NCBI GenBank assembly: GCA_019916065.1
Contig: CM034240.1
Span: forward strand, 33,989,149-34,053,148
DNA length: 64,000 bases
Direction of reading: 5' to 3'
Source of the DNA: Vitellaria paradoxa
Taxonomy: Eukaryota; Streptophyta; Magnoliopsida; Ericales; Sapotaceae
Shown: piece by piece, positions 1 through 11,100 of the stretch
Numbering within the stretch: the first letter of the stretch is position 1
Layout of the letters: each line of letters begins with the position of its first letter
Notes under the pieces: model-generated
The model's input: the letters and a program-made list of their open reading frames with translations, nothing else
The model's database searches: none
Told to the model about the DNA's origin: nothing
Made by a program: the position numbers and the translations under genes

Positions 1-392
1 TCCTTCCCATTTTTCTTGAATTCAATTATATTTGTATAAAATTCTTATACTAAAATCACAACTACTACACCACTAAATTGAGCAAACTTCTCCCCTCCTC
101 TCTTTTCCATGTTTTGCTTAAGCTTGAACTCTTTTCCTTGAAAATGATCCAACACAATTCCCCTTCCCACCAAAACAGCCTTATCACACTAGCAATCATC
201 AAATTCTTTTCAAGCTATCTCATTGGAGAACCTAAAATGATCATAATTCTCTTCTTTATCCCTTGGTTCAACACTAGGTGGTGGAGCCTCTCAAGGAGTG
301 GATTTGAACTTCTTCCTTTTATAGGTTTCAAGCTCTTTAGGAAGACTAGAACTAATGGCTTTCTTTTTCCCTTTAGATTGCTTAGGTGCCAT
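1..392 (-). pseudogene. Retroelement-like ORF, 5' part only (runs off the window)
   Basis: On the minus strand an ATG at 392 opens a lysine-rich start (MAPKQSKGKKK), followed after one in-frame stop by a region reading NYDHFRFSNEIA and then VGRGIVLDHFQGK. A basic head followed by an 'F-S...ERGxxLDHF'-like segment resembles the extra ORFs (env-like or 'putative plant transposon protein') of Athila/Tat gypsy elements. That resemblance is from memory and weak. It lies about 970 bp beyond the post-pol signature of element A, so it could be that element's extra ORF or the start of another element. It continues past the left edge. Confidence 0.3.
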
Positions 393-1344
393 GAATTCAA
401 ACTTAAGAAAGATCAAGGTAGAACTTCTTTCAAGCAATTTAGCAAACACTTGGTGTGCACCAACTCAAATCAACTTCACAATATCACTTCCTAACACCTC
501 AAAACCTAAAAATTTCTCTGCAATTTAACCCCACAACAACAACACAATCTCTTTCCACTATCCAACAACAAAATTCAATGAAAATTAACCAATGAAAAAC
601 CCTAACTTACCCACTTAAAGCTGTGGGTTCAACTCGAGAACTTTATTCACTCCATGCCAAAGCTTCTACAAGTTGTTTGGGTTGAAGATTGAAAACCAAA
701 GTTAAAAGAAATTAAGGATAAGAAGCTAAAATGAAGTGTTGGTGAAGTGAGTTCCTTGAACACTTGAGAGTTTCTTTTACTAGGTTACGAACTTCAGTTA
801 ACACATCTGGAAGACCAAGTCTCGGTTTCAAGCCTTTAAAGGCTGAGTGTTCTCTCTAACCCAACAAATGGTGTGAACAATGTGTGCACCATATAGTTTA
901 CAAACTAAATTTTCACTATGCTAATGGGAGGTTCGCACTAAGGTGTGATCAAGGCAGCTCTTTAAGGATTGTTTGAACCAAAGTTCAGACCATGGATGTT
1001 CTCCAAGCTTGTTCGAATATGGTCTGAACCACAGTGAGTTCTTGGCTTTTCTAGCTTCACTCCTCTTCAATTCCAACCAGTCATGAAGCCCAAAGTTCCA
1101 ATAGAATGTTTTAATCATTTACCAACACTAAATGACTCAAAAACACCCTAATTAACCTAAGAAAACAAAACTAAGCAAAATCACCTAAAATTTTTCAAAA
1201 TTTTTTAAATTTCTCTAATTTTTTGTTGATTTTCTGATTTTTTATATAACAAAACAAAACAAAGTAAAACAAACCAAGACAAAGCAAGTATGCATGTACT
1301 CAACTCATATTCACCATCACCCTATGAAACCTATATGTAAAAAT
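393..1344 (-). other. Non-coding 3' segment or LTR-like region of element A
   Basis: On the minus strand, this stretch lies between the post-pol polypurine-like signature (about 1,345-1,400) and the ORF at 392. It has no sustained reading frame. It holds short, loosely repeated phrases around 'ggttcagacc/ggtctgaac' and 'ttcgaac' at 900-1,030, of the kind seen in gypsy LTRs. I could not find paired LTR ends or a target duplication, so LTR status is inferred from position only. Confidence 0.3.
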
Positions 1345-1402
1345 AAGAATAAGTTCCTTCCCCCCAACTTGAATAACATATTATCCTCAATGTAAACATC
1401 AT
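1345..1402 (-). other. Post-integrase polypurine-like signature of element A
   Basis: Reverse complement of this stretch contains 'cattgaggataatatg' followed by 'ttcaagttggggggaagg'. The same kind of phrase occurs in element B at 14,825-14,862. In this retrotransposon group such G-rich tracts follow the pol gene and may prime plus-strand synthesis. Confidence 0.6.
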
Positions 1403-1734
1403 GAACAAAGGTAATTGAACTGTAATGGTTGGAAGTCACCTCTCTAGCTTTCTTATACATTTAAAGCTCAACCTACATGCGTGAACATAACTTGAACACA
1501 AGAGATTAACATGAGCATTTTCTTCTTTCCCTCAAACTTGAACACTTCATAATTCAAATGATTAACAAGATATGCTCAAAAGAAAATTACAGGAAAAGTA
1601 AAAAAAAAATCCACACCTATCACATGCTTGCATAAAAGAAAAGAAACAAAACCAAAAAAAGAAAGAAAGCTAACTAACTAATATACAAGTCATCAATCAT
1701 TGCATCTAGTCAATCAAAAAGAGGTGGGTCCTCA

Positions 1735-2990
1735 AGGTCCCACACTTCAATTTTTGTCACAACATTCTCTTGATATGATTTTCAATTGTGGCCATTCATT
1801 TTCAAAATTTGCCCATCTGATAGGTCCTCAATTTCACATACACCGTGGTCATTTACCACAAATGGTCCAATCCACTTAGATTTCAACTTGCCTGAAAACA
1901 AATGCAACTTAAAATTATATAAAAGCACATTTTGATTTACAAACAAGATTTTCCTCTAAATATAGTCATCATGTAACTTCTTCATCTTGACCTTAGACAC
2001 TTGAGTATTTTTAAATGCATCCCCCCTTATCTCTTCATGCTCACTGAGTTAGAGCTTCCTATGTAGGCTCGCCTCATCAATGTTCTCATTTACTTGGCAA
2101 ATGGCGTAATATGCTCTGTGCTCCATCTCAATCGGTAGATGGCACGCTTTTTAGTAAACCAATCGATACGAAGACATCCTTAAAATGGCCTTGCAAGTTG
2201 TTCTATAAGCCCACAATGCATCAGTCAATCTAAAGGACTAGTCTTTCCTATCAGGGTTCACTGTTTTCTCTAAGATTCTCTTAATCTCTCAATTGGTCAA
2301 CTTAGCTCGACCACTCGTTTTTGGGTGGTAAGCGATCCCTACTTTATGAATCACACCATACTTCCTCATTAGGATGCCCACAAGTTTATTATAAAAATGC
2401 TTTCCTCCATCACCAATCATAGCACGGGGCATCCCAACTCGAGAAAATATGTTTTCCTTTAAATTTTGATAACCAACTTGTGGTCATTTGTCATGGTAAG
2501 GATCGCTTCATTCTACTTTGAGATATAGTCAATTGCCACAAAAATATACTCATTGCCAAATGAATTAATGAAGGGTCCCATAAAATCAATACCCTAACAA
2601 TCAAAAATCTCAAGAACATAAATAGAGTGTAGGGGCATCATGTTACGCCTAGTGAGACCTCCCAATCTTTGACAATAGTCACATGCAACACAAAAGGCAA
2701 AAACATCTTTAAACATATTTAGCCTATGCAACCCACATTGAAGGATTTTTGCAACGGTCTTTCTAGCTAAAAAATGACCGCCACAAGTAAGAGTATAACA
2801 AAAAGACATGGCACTTGAGGTCTCACTCTTAGGAATGTACCGTCTAATAACCTGATCTAAAGAATACTTAAACAAGTACAACTTATCGCAAAAGAAGTGT
2901 CTAATGTTGTGGAAAAACTTCTTCTTGTTAAAAAGTCTAATGTGAAGGAATCTATCTAGTGGCCAAATAATTTGCAATGTCCACATACCA
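1735..2990 (-). pseudogene. Integrase of element A (zinc-binding region, core and C-terminus)
   Basis: The N-terminal zinc-binding region reads CGGHFLARKTVAKILQCG and then FCVACDYCQRLGGLTRRNMM (about 2,810-2,640), the usual H-H-C-C layout. It is followed by the core entry GIDFMGPF near 2,590-2,565 and a highly mutated DDE core. Toward 2,230-1,740 the C-terminal part is clear: CHLPIEMEHRAYYAI, then HRKLQLSEHEE, SGKLKSKWIGPFVV and a DGQILKMNGH-type end. Integrase inserts cDNA into the genome. Multiple stops make it a relic. The order and wording match Athila/Tat integrases. Confidence 0.85.
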
Positions 2991-3039
2991 AGGTGTCTGT
3001 GTGCACGCTTCAGTGCTCACAGGAAACAATTGCTCATCT

Positions 3040-3560
3040 AGAAAATGTTCATTAATTAGGGGATCAAAATGATTTAGCTCTTGACTAGGCAACTATGATA
3101 AATGATTAGCCATTACATTCTCAACTCCCTTTTTATCTCTGATTTCAATAACAAACTCTTGTAGGAGGAGAATCCAGCGGATTAGCCTAGGTTTATCATC
3201 TTACTTCGTGAGTAAATACTTAAGAGCTACATGGTCTACATAAATGATAACATGAGACCCCACCAAGTATAAACGAAACTTGTCCAAAGTAAACACGACT
3301 GTTAAGAGCTCTTTCTTCGTGGTGGAGTAATTGAGCTGTGCTTCATTCAAGATCTTACTCGCATAATAGATAACATGAGGTTTCCTATCCACTCTCTAGC
3401 CCAACATTACACCCACAGCATAATCACTCACATCACACATCAGCTCAAAGAGTGAGGAGCAATCAAGTGCCTACATAATAGGTACCGATGTGAGGTTATT
3501 CTTAAGTTTATCAAAGGCCTCTTGACAATGTGATGTCCATTCAAATGGAGCATCTTGAGC
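3040..3560 (-). pseudogene. RNase H domain of element A
   Basis: The 3,201-3,392 frame on the minus strand reads YYASKILNEAQLNYSTTKKE, LLTVVFTLDKFRLYL and IIYVDHVALKYLLTK. These match the gypsy RNase H core, with the acidic residue of the TTKKELL helix and the D-H pair of the DHVALKYL motif. Downstream, in the same sense, the [10 protein letters not shown] phrase (canonically 'xADxLSR') is present with stops nearby. This domain degrades the RNA strand during cDNA synthesis. It lies directly after the RT, as expected for gypsy elements. Confidence 0.8.
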
Positions 3561-3689
3561 AAGGAGTTAATGGCTTTGCTATTGAGCTAAAGGATGCAAT
3601 GAACCTATGATAGAAACCTACATGTCCTAAGAAAGATTGGATATCCTTGACACATCTAAGGGTAGGTAACTTCTGAATAATCTCTATTT

Positions 3690-4721
3690 TACTCTATCTA
3701 CCTCTTCCCCTTAGAAGAAACAACATGCCTTAGGACAATCTCTTGAGTGACCGTGAATTGACACTTTTCCCAATTTAACACAAGACATTTTCTTCACACC
3801 TCTTTAACACTTTCCTCAAATTCTTCGAACACAATTCAAAACTATCTCCGTACACTGAAAAATCATCCATGAAAACTTCCAAACACTCCTTAACCATATC
3901 ATAAAAATGCTCGTCATGCAACTCTAGAATGTAGCAAGGGCATTGCATAACCCAAAAGGCATGCATTGGTAAGCAAAAGTTCCAAAGGGACATGTGAAGG
4001 TAGTTTTATCATGGTCAGTTAGGGCAATCTCAATTTGGTTATATCTAAAATAACCATCAAGAAAGCAATAAAAGGGTCATCTCACTACCCTCTCTAAAAC
4101 TTGGTCCAAGAAAGAAAAAGGGAAATGGTCCTTCCTAGTCACAGTATTCAATTTCCAATAGTCAACACATATGCCACCCAGTCTGAATCCGAGTAGGCAC
4201 CAATTCCTCAATCTCATTTTTACTACTGTGACTCCGAACTTCTTAGGGACAACTCGGATTGGACTAACCCACTTGGAATCTGAAATGGGATATATAATCC
4301 TGGCATCCAATAACTTTAAACCCTCTCCCTTGACCATTTCCTTCATATTAGGATTTAATTTTCTTTGAGGTTGTCTAACGAGTATTGCTCTTTCCTCAAC
4401 GTAAATGGAATGTGTGCACTCGAGGGGGCTAATCCAATGGAGGTTTGCCATAGGCCACCCTATTGCTTTCTTATGGTTCCTAAGAAGCTCAACTAGATTC
4501 TCTTCTTATACCTTAGTAAGTTTGGATGAAATAACCACTGGATAAGACTCATCTTCACGTAAAAACACATACTTAAGTTCACTAAGGAGAGGCTTCCTAT
4601 CTGGCTTGGGAGGTTTCTCTAATGAAGGCATAGATTTGACTAAGTAGGGAAAGATAGGCTTGAAAAGTTGATTAGATTTAGCTATAGACATAACTAGGGC
4701 ACTATCTAGCCGTTCCAACAC
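3690..4721 (-). pseudogene. Reverse transcriptase of element A
   Basis: The minus strand reads KPPKPDRKPLLSELKYVFL (about 4,610-4,560) and then the RT entry VRQPQRKLNPNMKEMVKGE, LLDARIIYPISDSKWVSP and VVPKKFGVTVV (4,390-4,210), a classic Athila/Tat order. The active-site box is EVFMDDFSVYG (about 3,885-3,855), the FMDD variant common in this lineage. RT copies genomic RNA to cDNA. The 4,077-4,451 frame holds the first half and a different frame holds FMDD, so at least one frameshift separates them. No intact enzyme is possible. Confidence 0.85.
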
Positions 4722-4739
4722 TTCTCTAACATCCTCATC

Positions 4740-5260
4740 TCCAACCTCATCAATATAATCACTCCCCTAACTAAGAATCAATGCCTTATCCAAAGGATAG
4801 CCTATGAACTCTCTCTTAAAATATTCTTCGATCACTACTTGCACTAAGCCCACCTCCCTTACTTCATCATCAATCATTGGGGACACTTTAAACACATTCA
4901 TCTCAGCTGTCATATTCTTGAAAGATATCCTCATGAGACTAGTCTTACAATTGATTACTGCATTAATGGTTGCTAGGAAAGGCTTACCAAAACTGATAAG
5001 AACTGGAGTGTCTGACTCTAGATGGGCTGGGTGTCTAGGATAATAAAATCTAATGGAAAGTAGAACTTATCAACTTGAATAAGAACATCCTCCACTATCC
5101 CTCTTAGAGTCTTAACAGAATGATCCGCTAATTCGAGAGTCACTCTAATAGGTTTCAGTTTACCTAACCCCAGTTGTTGATAAATAGTGTAGGGCAAAAT
5201 GTTGACATTTTCACCTAAGGCTAAAAGGGCTTGCTTGACCTTGTGCTCTCCAATGATGCA
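4740..5260 (-). pseudogene. Retroviral-type aspartic protease region of element A
   Basis: On the minus strand, the segment around 5,200-5,040 reads NILPYTIYQQLGLGKLKPIRVTL and continues with a 'VKTLRGIVEDVLIQVDKFYFPLDF'-type stretch, the hallmark of Athila/Tat protease domains. The tail near 4,990-4,850 keeps the 'ATINAVIN'-like and MTAEMNVFK phrases seen between protease and RT. The catalytic D-S/T-G is not clearly preserved in the part I could read. In-frame stops occur throughout. The protease would have cut the Gag-Pol polyprotein. Confidence 0.65.
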
Positions 5261-6059
5261 AGATATGGTGTGGCAACCAGGATCATTATATTTTAGAGGT
5301 TCCTTGTACTACAAAATAGCACTAACATGCTTCATTATAAAGGCTCTCCTTCACATTCAACTTTCTTTTCACGGTGCACAAGTCCTTGTGAAATTTTGCA
5401 TAAGATAGGACTTACTTGATTGTGACCAATAGAGGTATATTCACTCTCACTTGCTTAAAAATCTCAAAAATCTTTGCATTGAGAATCCTTTTCTTTGACT
5501 TGAGTCTATTGGGAAAAGGAGGCCAAGTTGGTATTCTCTCTCTTGAACCTTCACTTCTCATCCTTTTTCTCTCCTTCAACTTTCTTTTTATTTTTCAACT
5601 TTTCTTTCTCTTCCTTCATCCTCTTCTTCTCAATCACCTTTTCAAAATTTTCCTCATTTACTCCTCTAAACTAATTCTCAAGACTCCCTTCATCACTACT
5701 CTCTCCTCTTTCTCTCACTGTAATCCCCTCTTTACTTACTTCTCCACTCTCTCTTTCACTTAGATACTTTGGGTCAATTAGTTTTTCCACAATTCTACCA
5801 CTATTTAAAGTTGGCATAGACTGCACATGCTCTGGACTTGACTTTTCACCTGAAAACCCACTCATATGAACTTATCTTTGAGGGTTCTAGGTGCTCTGGG
5901 CCGGAAATCTACCTTTCTCCTGATGACCTAGGGCTTGGATGAGTTTAGTCAACTAAGCTTTAATATCCTCTATTGCCCTAGTAGTCTAATCTTGAAACTT
6001 GGAGTTTTGGTTATTGATTCCTATTTGACCTAGCATGAACTGATTCAAAGTGCCCTCTA

Positions 6060-7112
6060 AGGGTGACTTCTTAAAAGATAGTTGGAACAAATTAGAAGAG
6101 GACCCTTGGAATTGAGGTTGCGGTGCATTTGGATGGTACTGTTGGGGAAAAGGTGTAAAAAAAGTATCATTCTTCCATAAGAAGTTTGAATAATTGTAAA
6201 GCCCTGGGTGGTATTGGTTTGGAATGGGAGGTGTGGTCTGTGCCTGTCCTTAGTATGGCTTTGTGTATGTGTGTGCATTATTTGTGTTAAAGGATTGTCC
6301 ATACAAAACCTCTTTGAATACGAGAAAAGTAGGGCAATCATCAGTGCTATGTCCCATTATCTCACAAACAGGACACCTAGGCTCTTTATCACTTACCATA
6401 TTGACCTTCTTAAGCTCCATGTTTGTCAAGAAACGGACCACCACTCATGGTCGAAACAAGTTGTTTAAACTCTACAAACAATGAATCATAGAAAAAGCTA
6501 CACACACTCCAAGTTGTAAAACCATGATGGACATGCACTTAATAAATCTTTGAACCTCTCACATGCTTGACGAAAGGATTCATTTGGTTTACAAGAAAAT
6601 TTCATGATCTTCCTTTGCATCATCATGGTTCTATGTATGAGAAAATATTTTTTTAAAAATTCAGCCTGCATTTCTCTCTATGTCCCAATGGAGCAAGGCC
6701 TCAAAGAATTTAGCTAGATTTTGGCCTTATCTTTTAGTGAAAATGGGAACAACCATAAACTAATGGTGTTCTCATTTATGTTCTAGACCATGCATGTATT
6801 ACACACTTCTTCAAACTCTTTCATATGCGCATATGGATTTTCAAAATCCATCCCATAAAATGTAGGTAACAACCGAATGGTGCCAGGTTTAAAATTAAAA
6901 ATTTTTTGATTCGAAGGCAAAATGATGCATGAGGGTGTAGTTTGACGAACAGGATGCAAAATTTGTCTTAAAGGTCTAGCCTCAATTGACATGACAATAT
7001 CTAGGTCCCCATGGACACCACCATCGTCAACATTCTCTATGTCCTCCATGAATGGTAACAAGTCAGTAGAAACAGAACTATGTGATTGCACAAACGGTGA
7101 CATGGATGACAC
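6060..7112 (-). pseudogene. Gag of element A, with zinc knuckle
   Basis: The frame opens at 7,112 and carries the conserved gag entry (RPLRQILHPVR, then TPSCIILPSN, FKPGTIRLLPTFYGM, NPYAHMKEFEEVC), typical of Athila/Tat gag. After stops and a frame change it continues past about 6,550 with the conserved 'CPxHGF..W' area, read as CMSIMVLQLG, and the VVVRFLTN segment. A zinc knuckle CPVCEIMGHSTDDC (CX2CX4HX4C, complete) sits near 6,380-6,340. Gag packages element RNA into virus-like particles. Several stops make this a relic. A glutamine/proline-rich linker follows toward 6,060. Confidence 0.8.
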
Positions 7113-7189
7113 TTTTAGGAATAATTTTTTTTTCTGTTATCATTATGCGAAGTGGTCGATAAGTGGTGCTATGCCGCTACTTGGAACTT

Positions 7190-7821
7190 TAATATTTGTG
7201 AAGAGTTACAAAATGAATTTATTACAACTTTTCTCGATTCCCATTTTTCAAAACTTCAACCTAGGATTTGAAATTGAAATTTTTTCTCAAAATTATGGTG
7301 AAGAAATTTATCAATGTTGGGAGAGATTTAAAAATATATTAAACTCTTACCTAGATTCTAATCTTGAGTTATGGTGCATCATTATAAATTTCTATAATGG
7401 TTTATTCTTGGAGATGCGCCACACTCTTGAGGAGTTATCTGAGGGTAAGTTTCTTAACTTTACTCCGAAGTCAGCATGGGATTTTTTTGAGTCACTTCAC
7501 GAGCAAACTCAACATGGGAAAGAAATTAACTTAAAAGTCAGTTCTAGTGCACATGAGACTTACACACTTATTGATTCTACATTAGATGTTACATTGTTTA
7601 AGGCCACAACATGTCCTTATGTCCGTCCAGTCACTAAAACTAAAATTGCTAAATCTAGGGCCTTTTTGTTTCTTACACAAGAAGATATTAATTCAAAAAC
7701 TTTAAATTTTGAGTGGAGCGACTGCTCATACAATGGTTGGGATAATGAAAGGAATGAGCCCTTTGACTCGTTCCCGCCAAACTCTAACATGTACGAGACT
7801 TTATTTGTTGAGAGTCTGTAG
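7190..7821 (+). pseudogene. Gag fragment of element B
   Basis: In the plus frame that ends at 7,821, the sequence EIFSQNYGEEIYQCWERFKN (7,277-7,340) is followed by LWCIIINFYNGLFLEMRHTL and SAWDFFESLHEQTQ. This matches the conserved middle of gypsy gag ('FSQ..GE..Y.CWERFK', 'FYNGL', 'AW.FFE.L'). The usual CPHHG is replaced by YLDSN. The first part of this frame (6,991-7,110) is only the antisense of element A's gag start, so the true gag begins after about 7,160. The end, 7,600-7,821, does not resemble a known domain. Confidence 0.7.
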
Positions 7822-8123
7822 AACATACCACCTAACACCACCACGGAGCTTGAAGCTTATCCCACCTTGACAACCTAGGCGATCTTGGAGAGTCCTAATA
7901 CTCATTCTGAGAGTTTTAATGCTATAAGTTCAGTGGAGCACACTATTGAGCCAGTTATTTCAGTTTCATCATGTTCTATCACATCACTCACTAAGACCAC
8001 TTCTGAAATATCTTTTTCTATTAGGGCTAGACCACTTGATGACTTACTCATTGAAACCCTTACATTTGAGTGAAGTATGATTCTAATTGTGGTTGGTATC
8101 ATGAGATTGAATTTTCTTTTTCA

Positions 8124-11100
8124 TCCTTTGTAATATCCTAAACTTTTATGTTAATGTAAATAGATGGTTATTCGAACATTTTGAGGTAATAGTATGTTGA
8201 TTAAGGGGTAATCATTATTAATTATACTTTAGAGTTGGAAACTTTGAGAATGATGAGCCAAACATGTAAGAGTTGGCATTTTAGCACAAGTGCAGAAGAG
8301 GGGGCACCTTAGGGGCACGGAATGTGGGTGCCCAAGGCTTGGGCACATGTAACATGGGCACCCAAGAGTTTGGGCGCATGACTGAGAAGGGGTTGGGCAC
8401 CCGAGCTTTAGCAGAGTTGACTGGTATGGAGTATTCTAGAAGATACAGCCGAGCCTCACCCTTATACACCTATATTTAGGCTAGGGGGTGGAAAAATCTA
8501 GAATTTACTATGAAACCATTAAAATATTAGCAAAAATTGGTATATATATATGTGTGTGTGTGAGGTGGAAGAGAGAGAAAAATGTTGATTGGAAGAGAGG
8601 AAGAAGGAAGAAGAAACAAGAAAACTAAGTAAGGGTTTGAATGGTAAGTCTTTCTAGCCTTGATTAGAATCTAATTAACTTTGAGAATATACAATTGAAC
8701 ACTCAAGGAACCCATCTATGCAATTTGTTTATCATTTAGATCAAAGGAAGAGGAGATCAAACCAATCAAAGTTGGGAGCTTGAAACTGAGAAGAGACCAC
8801 CTCGTATTCTTCATCTTTATTCAACTTGAGGTAGGGATTTTATCCTGATTCTTACATATATGATTTGTAACAAGATCTAGAACAATATTTGGGCAACTAT
8901 TGCAAGATTTGATTTCATTTATTGAAGAAAATGAGGGTTAAACACACATGTATAGGTAGAGAGAGAGATAAGGAAGTTTGATCCATAACTTCGCCTATAG
9001 TTAATGAAAACTCAAATGGATGGTTTCCTTTAATGCTTATAAGACTTTTGGAGATGTTATGAACATGAAACTTTAGGTATTTTAACTTAAAGTTGGTCAA
9101 TTTGAGGTTCCAAGTATGGAAAACCAAGAAACCAGAAATAGAGCATGAAACCCGTAACTTGGACCAAGCTGTGGGTGCACGAGAGAGACACAGTTGGGCG
9201 CCCAACCCCTTGGGTGCCCAGCCTCCTTGGGCGCACATGGCGTGGGCACACAGCTGAGTGCCAGCTTGGGCACCCACCAAGCCTAGGTCCAATTTCTAAC
9301 TTTGCTTACTTTGACTTTCTATCTTAGGTTTATGAAAGAGTTTAGTAACATGTTTACACATGAAACTTTTATTTGATTAATTGCATGGATTTAAAAAGAG
9401 AAATGTGTTCTAAAAAGTGATTAAGGATTTGTTATCTTGAGCTAATGGGATTTAACTTGTAATGGTGAATGAGTGTTACCTTAAATGAAATGAAGTGGTA
9501 GATTACTTTGAGATAAGAGTCTTAATCGAGTAGAATTGTAATTATGTCTTGATGTAAACTAAATGATGAGGTATTTGAACATGTGATTGATTAAGTAAAA
9601 TGTGAATTGACAAAGAGACTCAAATTCATAATGATGATAAATGTTGAATGTTTAATAAGGTTTGATCAATGTTGATATGTGATGAATCTTGGGATGAACC
9701 AAAAAGTGAATATATGATTGAAGGAAATTGAAATGTGAACTTTTGTTAATAAGTGATGGAAATTAAATGATGCTTGGGTTAAATGAAATGAAGAGATGAA
9801 ATGAGTTGTGTTCCATGATGAAATAGAATGTGGTTATGTGTGTTGGAAAGTTTATGGTGATGAATGTGAATTGTACTTAAAGAATAATTGAATGTGATGA
9901 ATGATTGGTTGTGTGTCAGGGGCCATGGTGGGGTGCAAAAATGTCACGCCCCGGATCTCGCAACCCGAAGGGTGAGTAATAAACACACATAATATGCACT
10001 AACATAACAACCTATGATCAGAGCAACACAACATCAACTAGTGAGCCCAAGACATAAGATAATATAACATAAGTTAAACCTTGACTATAGTCAAGTCACA
10101 AACTTCCAACATTCCTCCCATTAATACATAACATAGGCCTTAGGGCCCTTACAACCAAATCGAATAAGTCCTCAAGGTACAATATTACAATTTTAAATAA
10201 AATAAAACTAAGTAACCAAAAGTTTTGCTAAGCTTAGTAGGGCTCATTCACCCACTTCTAGTCCAACCCCATTAGCCCACTTGATCGTTATGACCTATTC
10301 CTGCATCAAAATCTGTAAGGACGTGAGCACGGGTCCACTTGTGCCCACGATGCCTCAAACAAACATATATGGTATGTAATCAACACATGCATGCCAATGT
10401 TCATATATGCATAGGTTCACCACTATCTTTTTAATAACTATAACAATTCATTAATATCAATTAATTTTCAACTTAAGTGAGTATTTATCATCATTCAACA
10501 TCATCAAGATGTTGTATTCAATTTCAATTATACCTCATTATTAAATTTCCCAACTTTATATCCAACCACATTCTATATCACATAATTAGATATTCAACAT
10601 ATATCACATTATCACACATTCCACATTCAATCACCTAAGCATATCCACATTAGCACTCAATCATCATTCAACCACATTTCATAACCACAACCACACAAGT
10701 CATCGGGGGTTGGGTGCATACACGTTGTCATCTTTTATGGGCCAATACCCAACGGAAATGACAAATCGACGTCGCCGTTTAGGATTGTAGTCCAGGGCCA
10801 TGATGAGCCAAAACACACACAATGTTGTGGGCTACTAACCCATTGGCATTGACACCAAACCCTGCGCAGGTTCCGGGTCTTTCAACCCGAGGGTAATCTC
10901 ACGACCCTTCCAATTTCTGCACCCCACCACAGCCCCCAGCACATAACCAATCATTCATTACATTCAATATTCTTTAACCACAATTCACATTCATCACCAC
11001 AAACATTCCAACACACATAACCACATTCCATTTCATCATGGAACACAATTCATTTTATCTCTTCATTTCATTTAACCCAAGCCTCATTTAATTTCCATCA

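Larger units (their letters stand above)
1345..7115 (-). mobile_element. Element A: decayed Athila/Tat-like Ty3/gypsy retrotransposon (gag-pol)
   Basis: Read on the minus strand from 7,112 down to 1,345, the domains come in gypsy order: gag with a zinc knuckle, protease, RT with FMDD, RNase H, H2C2 zinc-binding region, integrase core and C-terminus. A signature with 'cattgaggataatatg' and then 'aagttggggg' follows (about 1,400-1,355). That post-integrase, polypurine-rich phrase is familiar from Athila/Tat-type elements. Every gene is broken by stops and frameshifts, so the element cannot be autonomous. Its 5' LTR is missing: at about 7,115 it meets element B head to head. No target duplication could be assigned. 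Confidence 0.85.

Noticed and set aside
5416..5763. 115-residue plus-strand ORF in element A
   Set aside because: It is the antisense of the low-complexity linker between gag and protease.
8915..9327. Minus and plus ORFs in the GC-rich cluster of the solo LTR
   Set aside because: They arise from the 'gggcgccca' repeats and recur as different frames in the other copies, so they are not genes.
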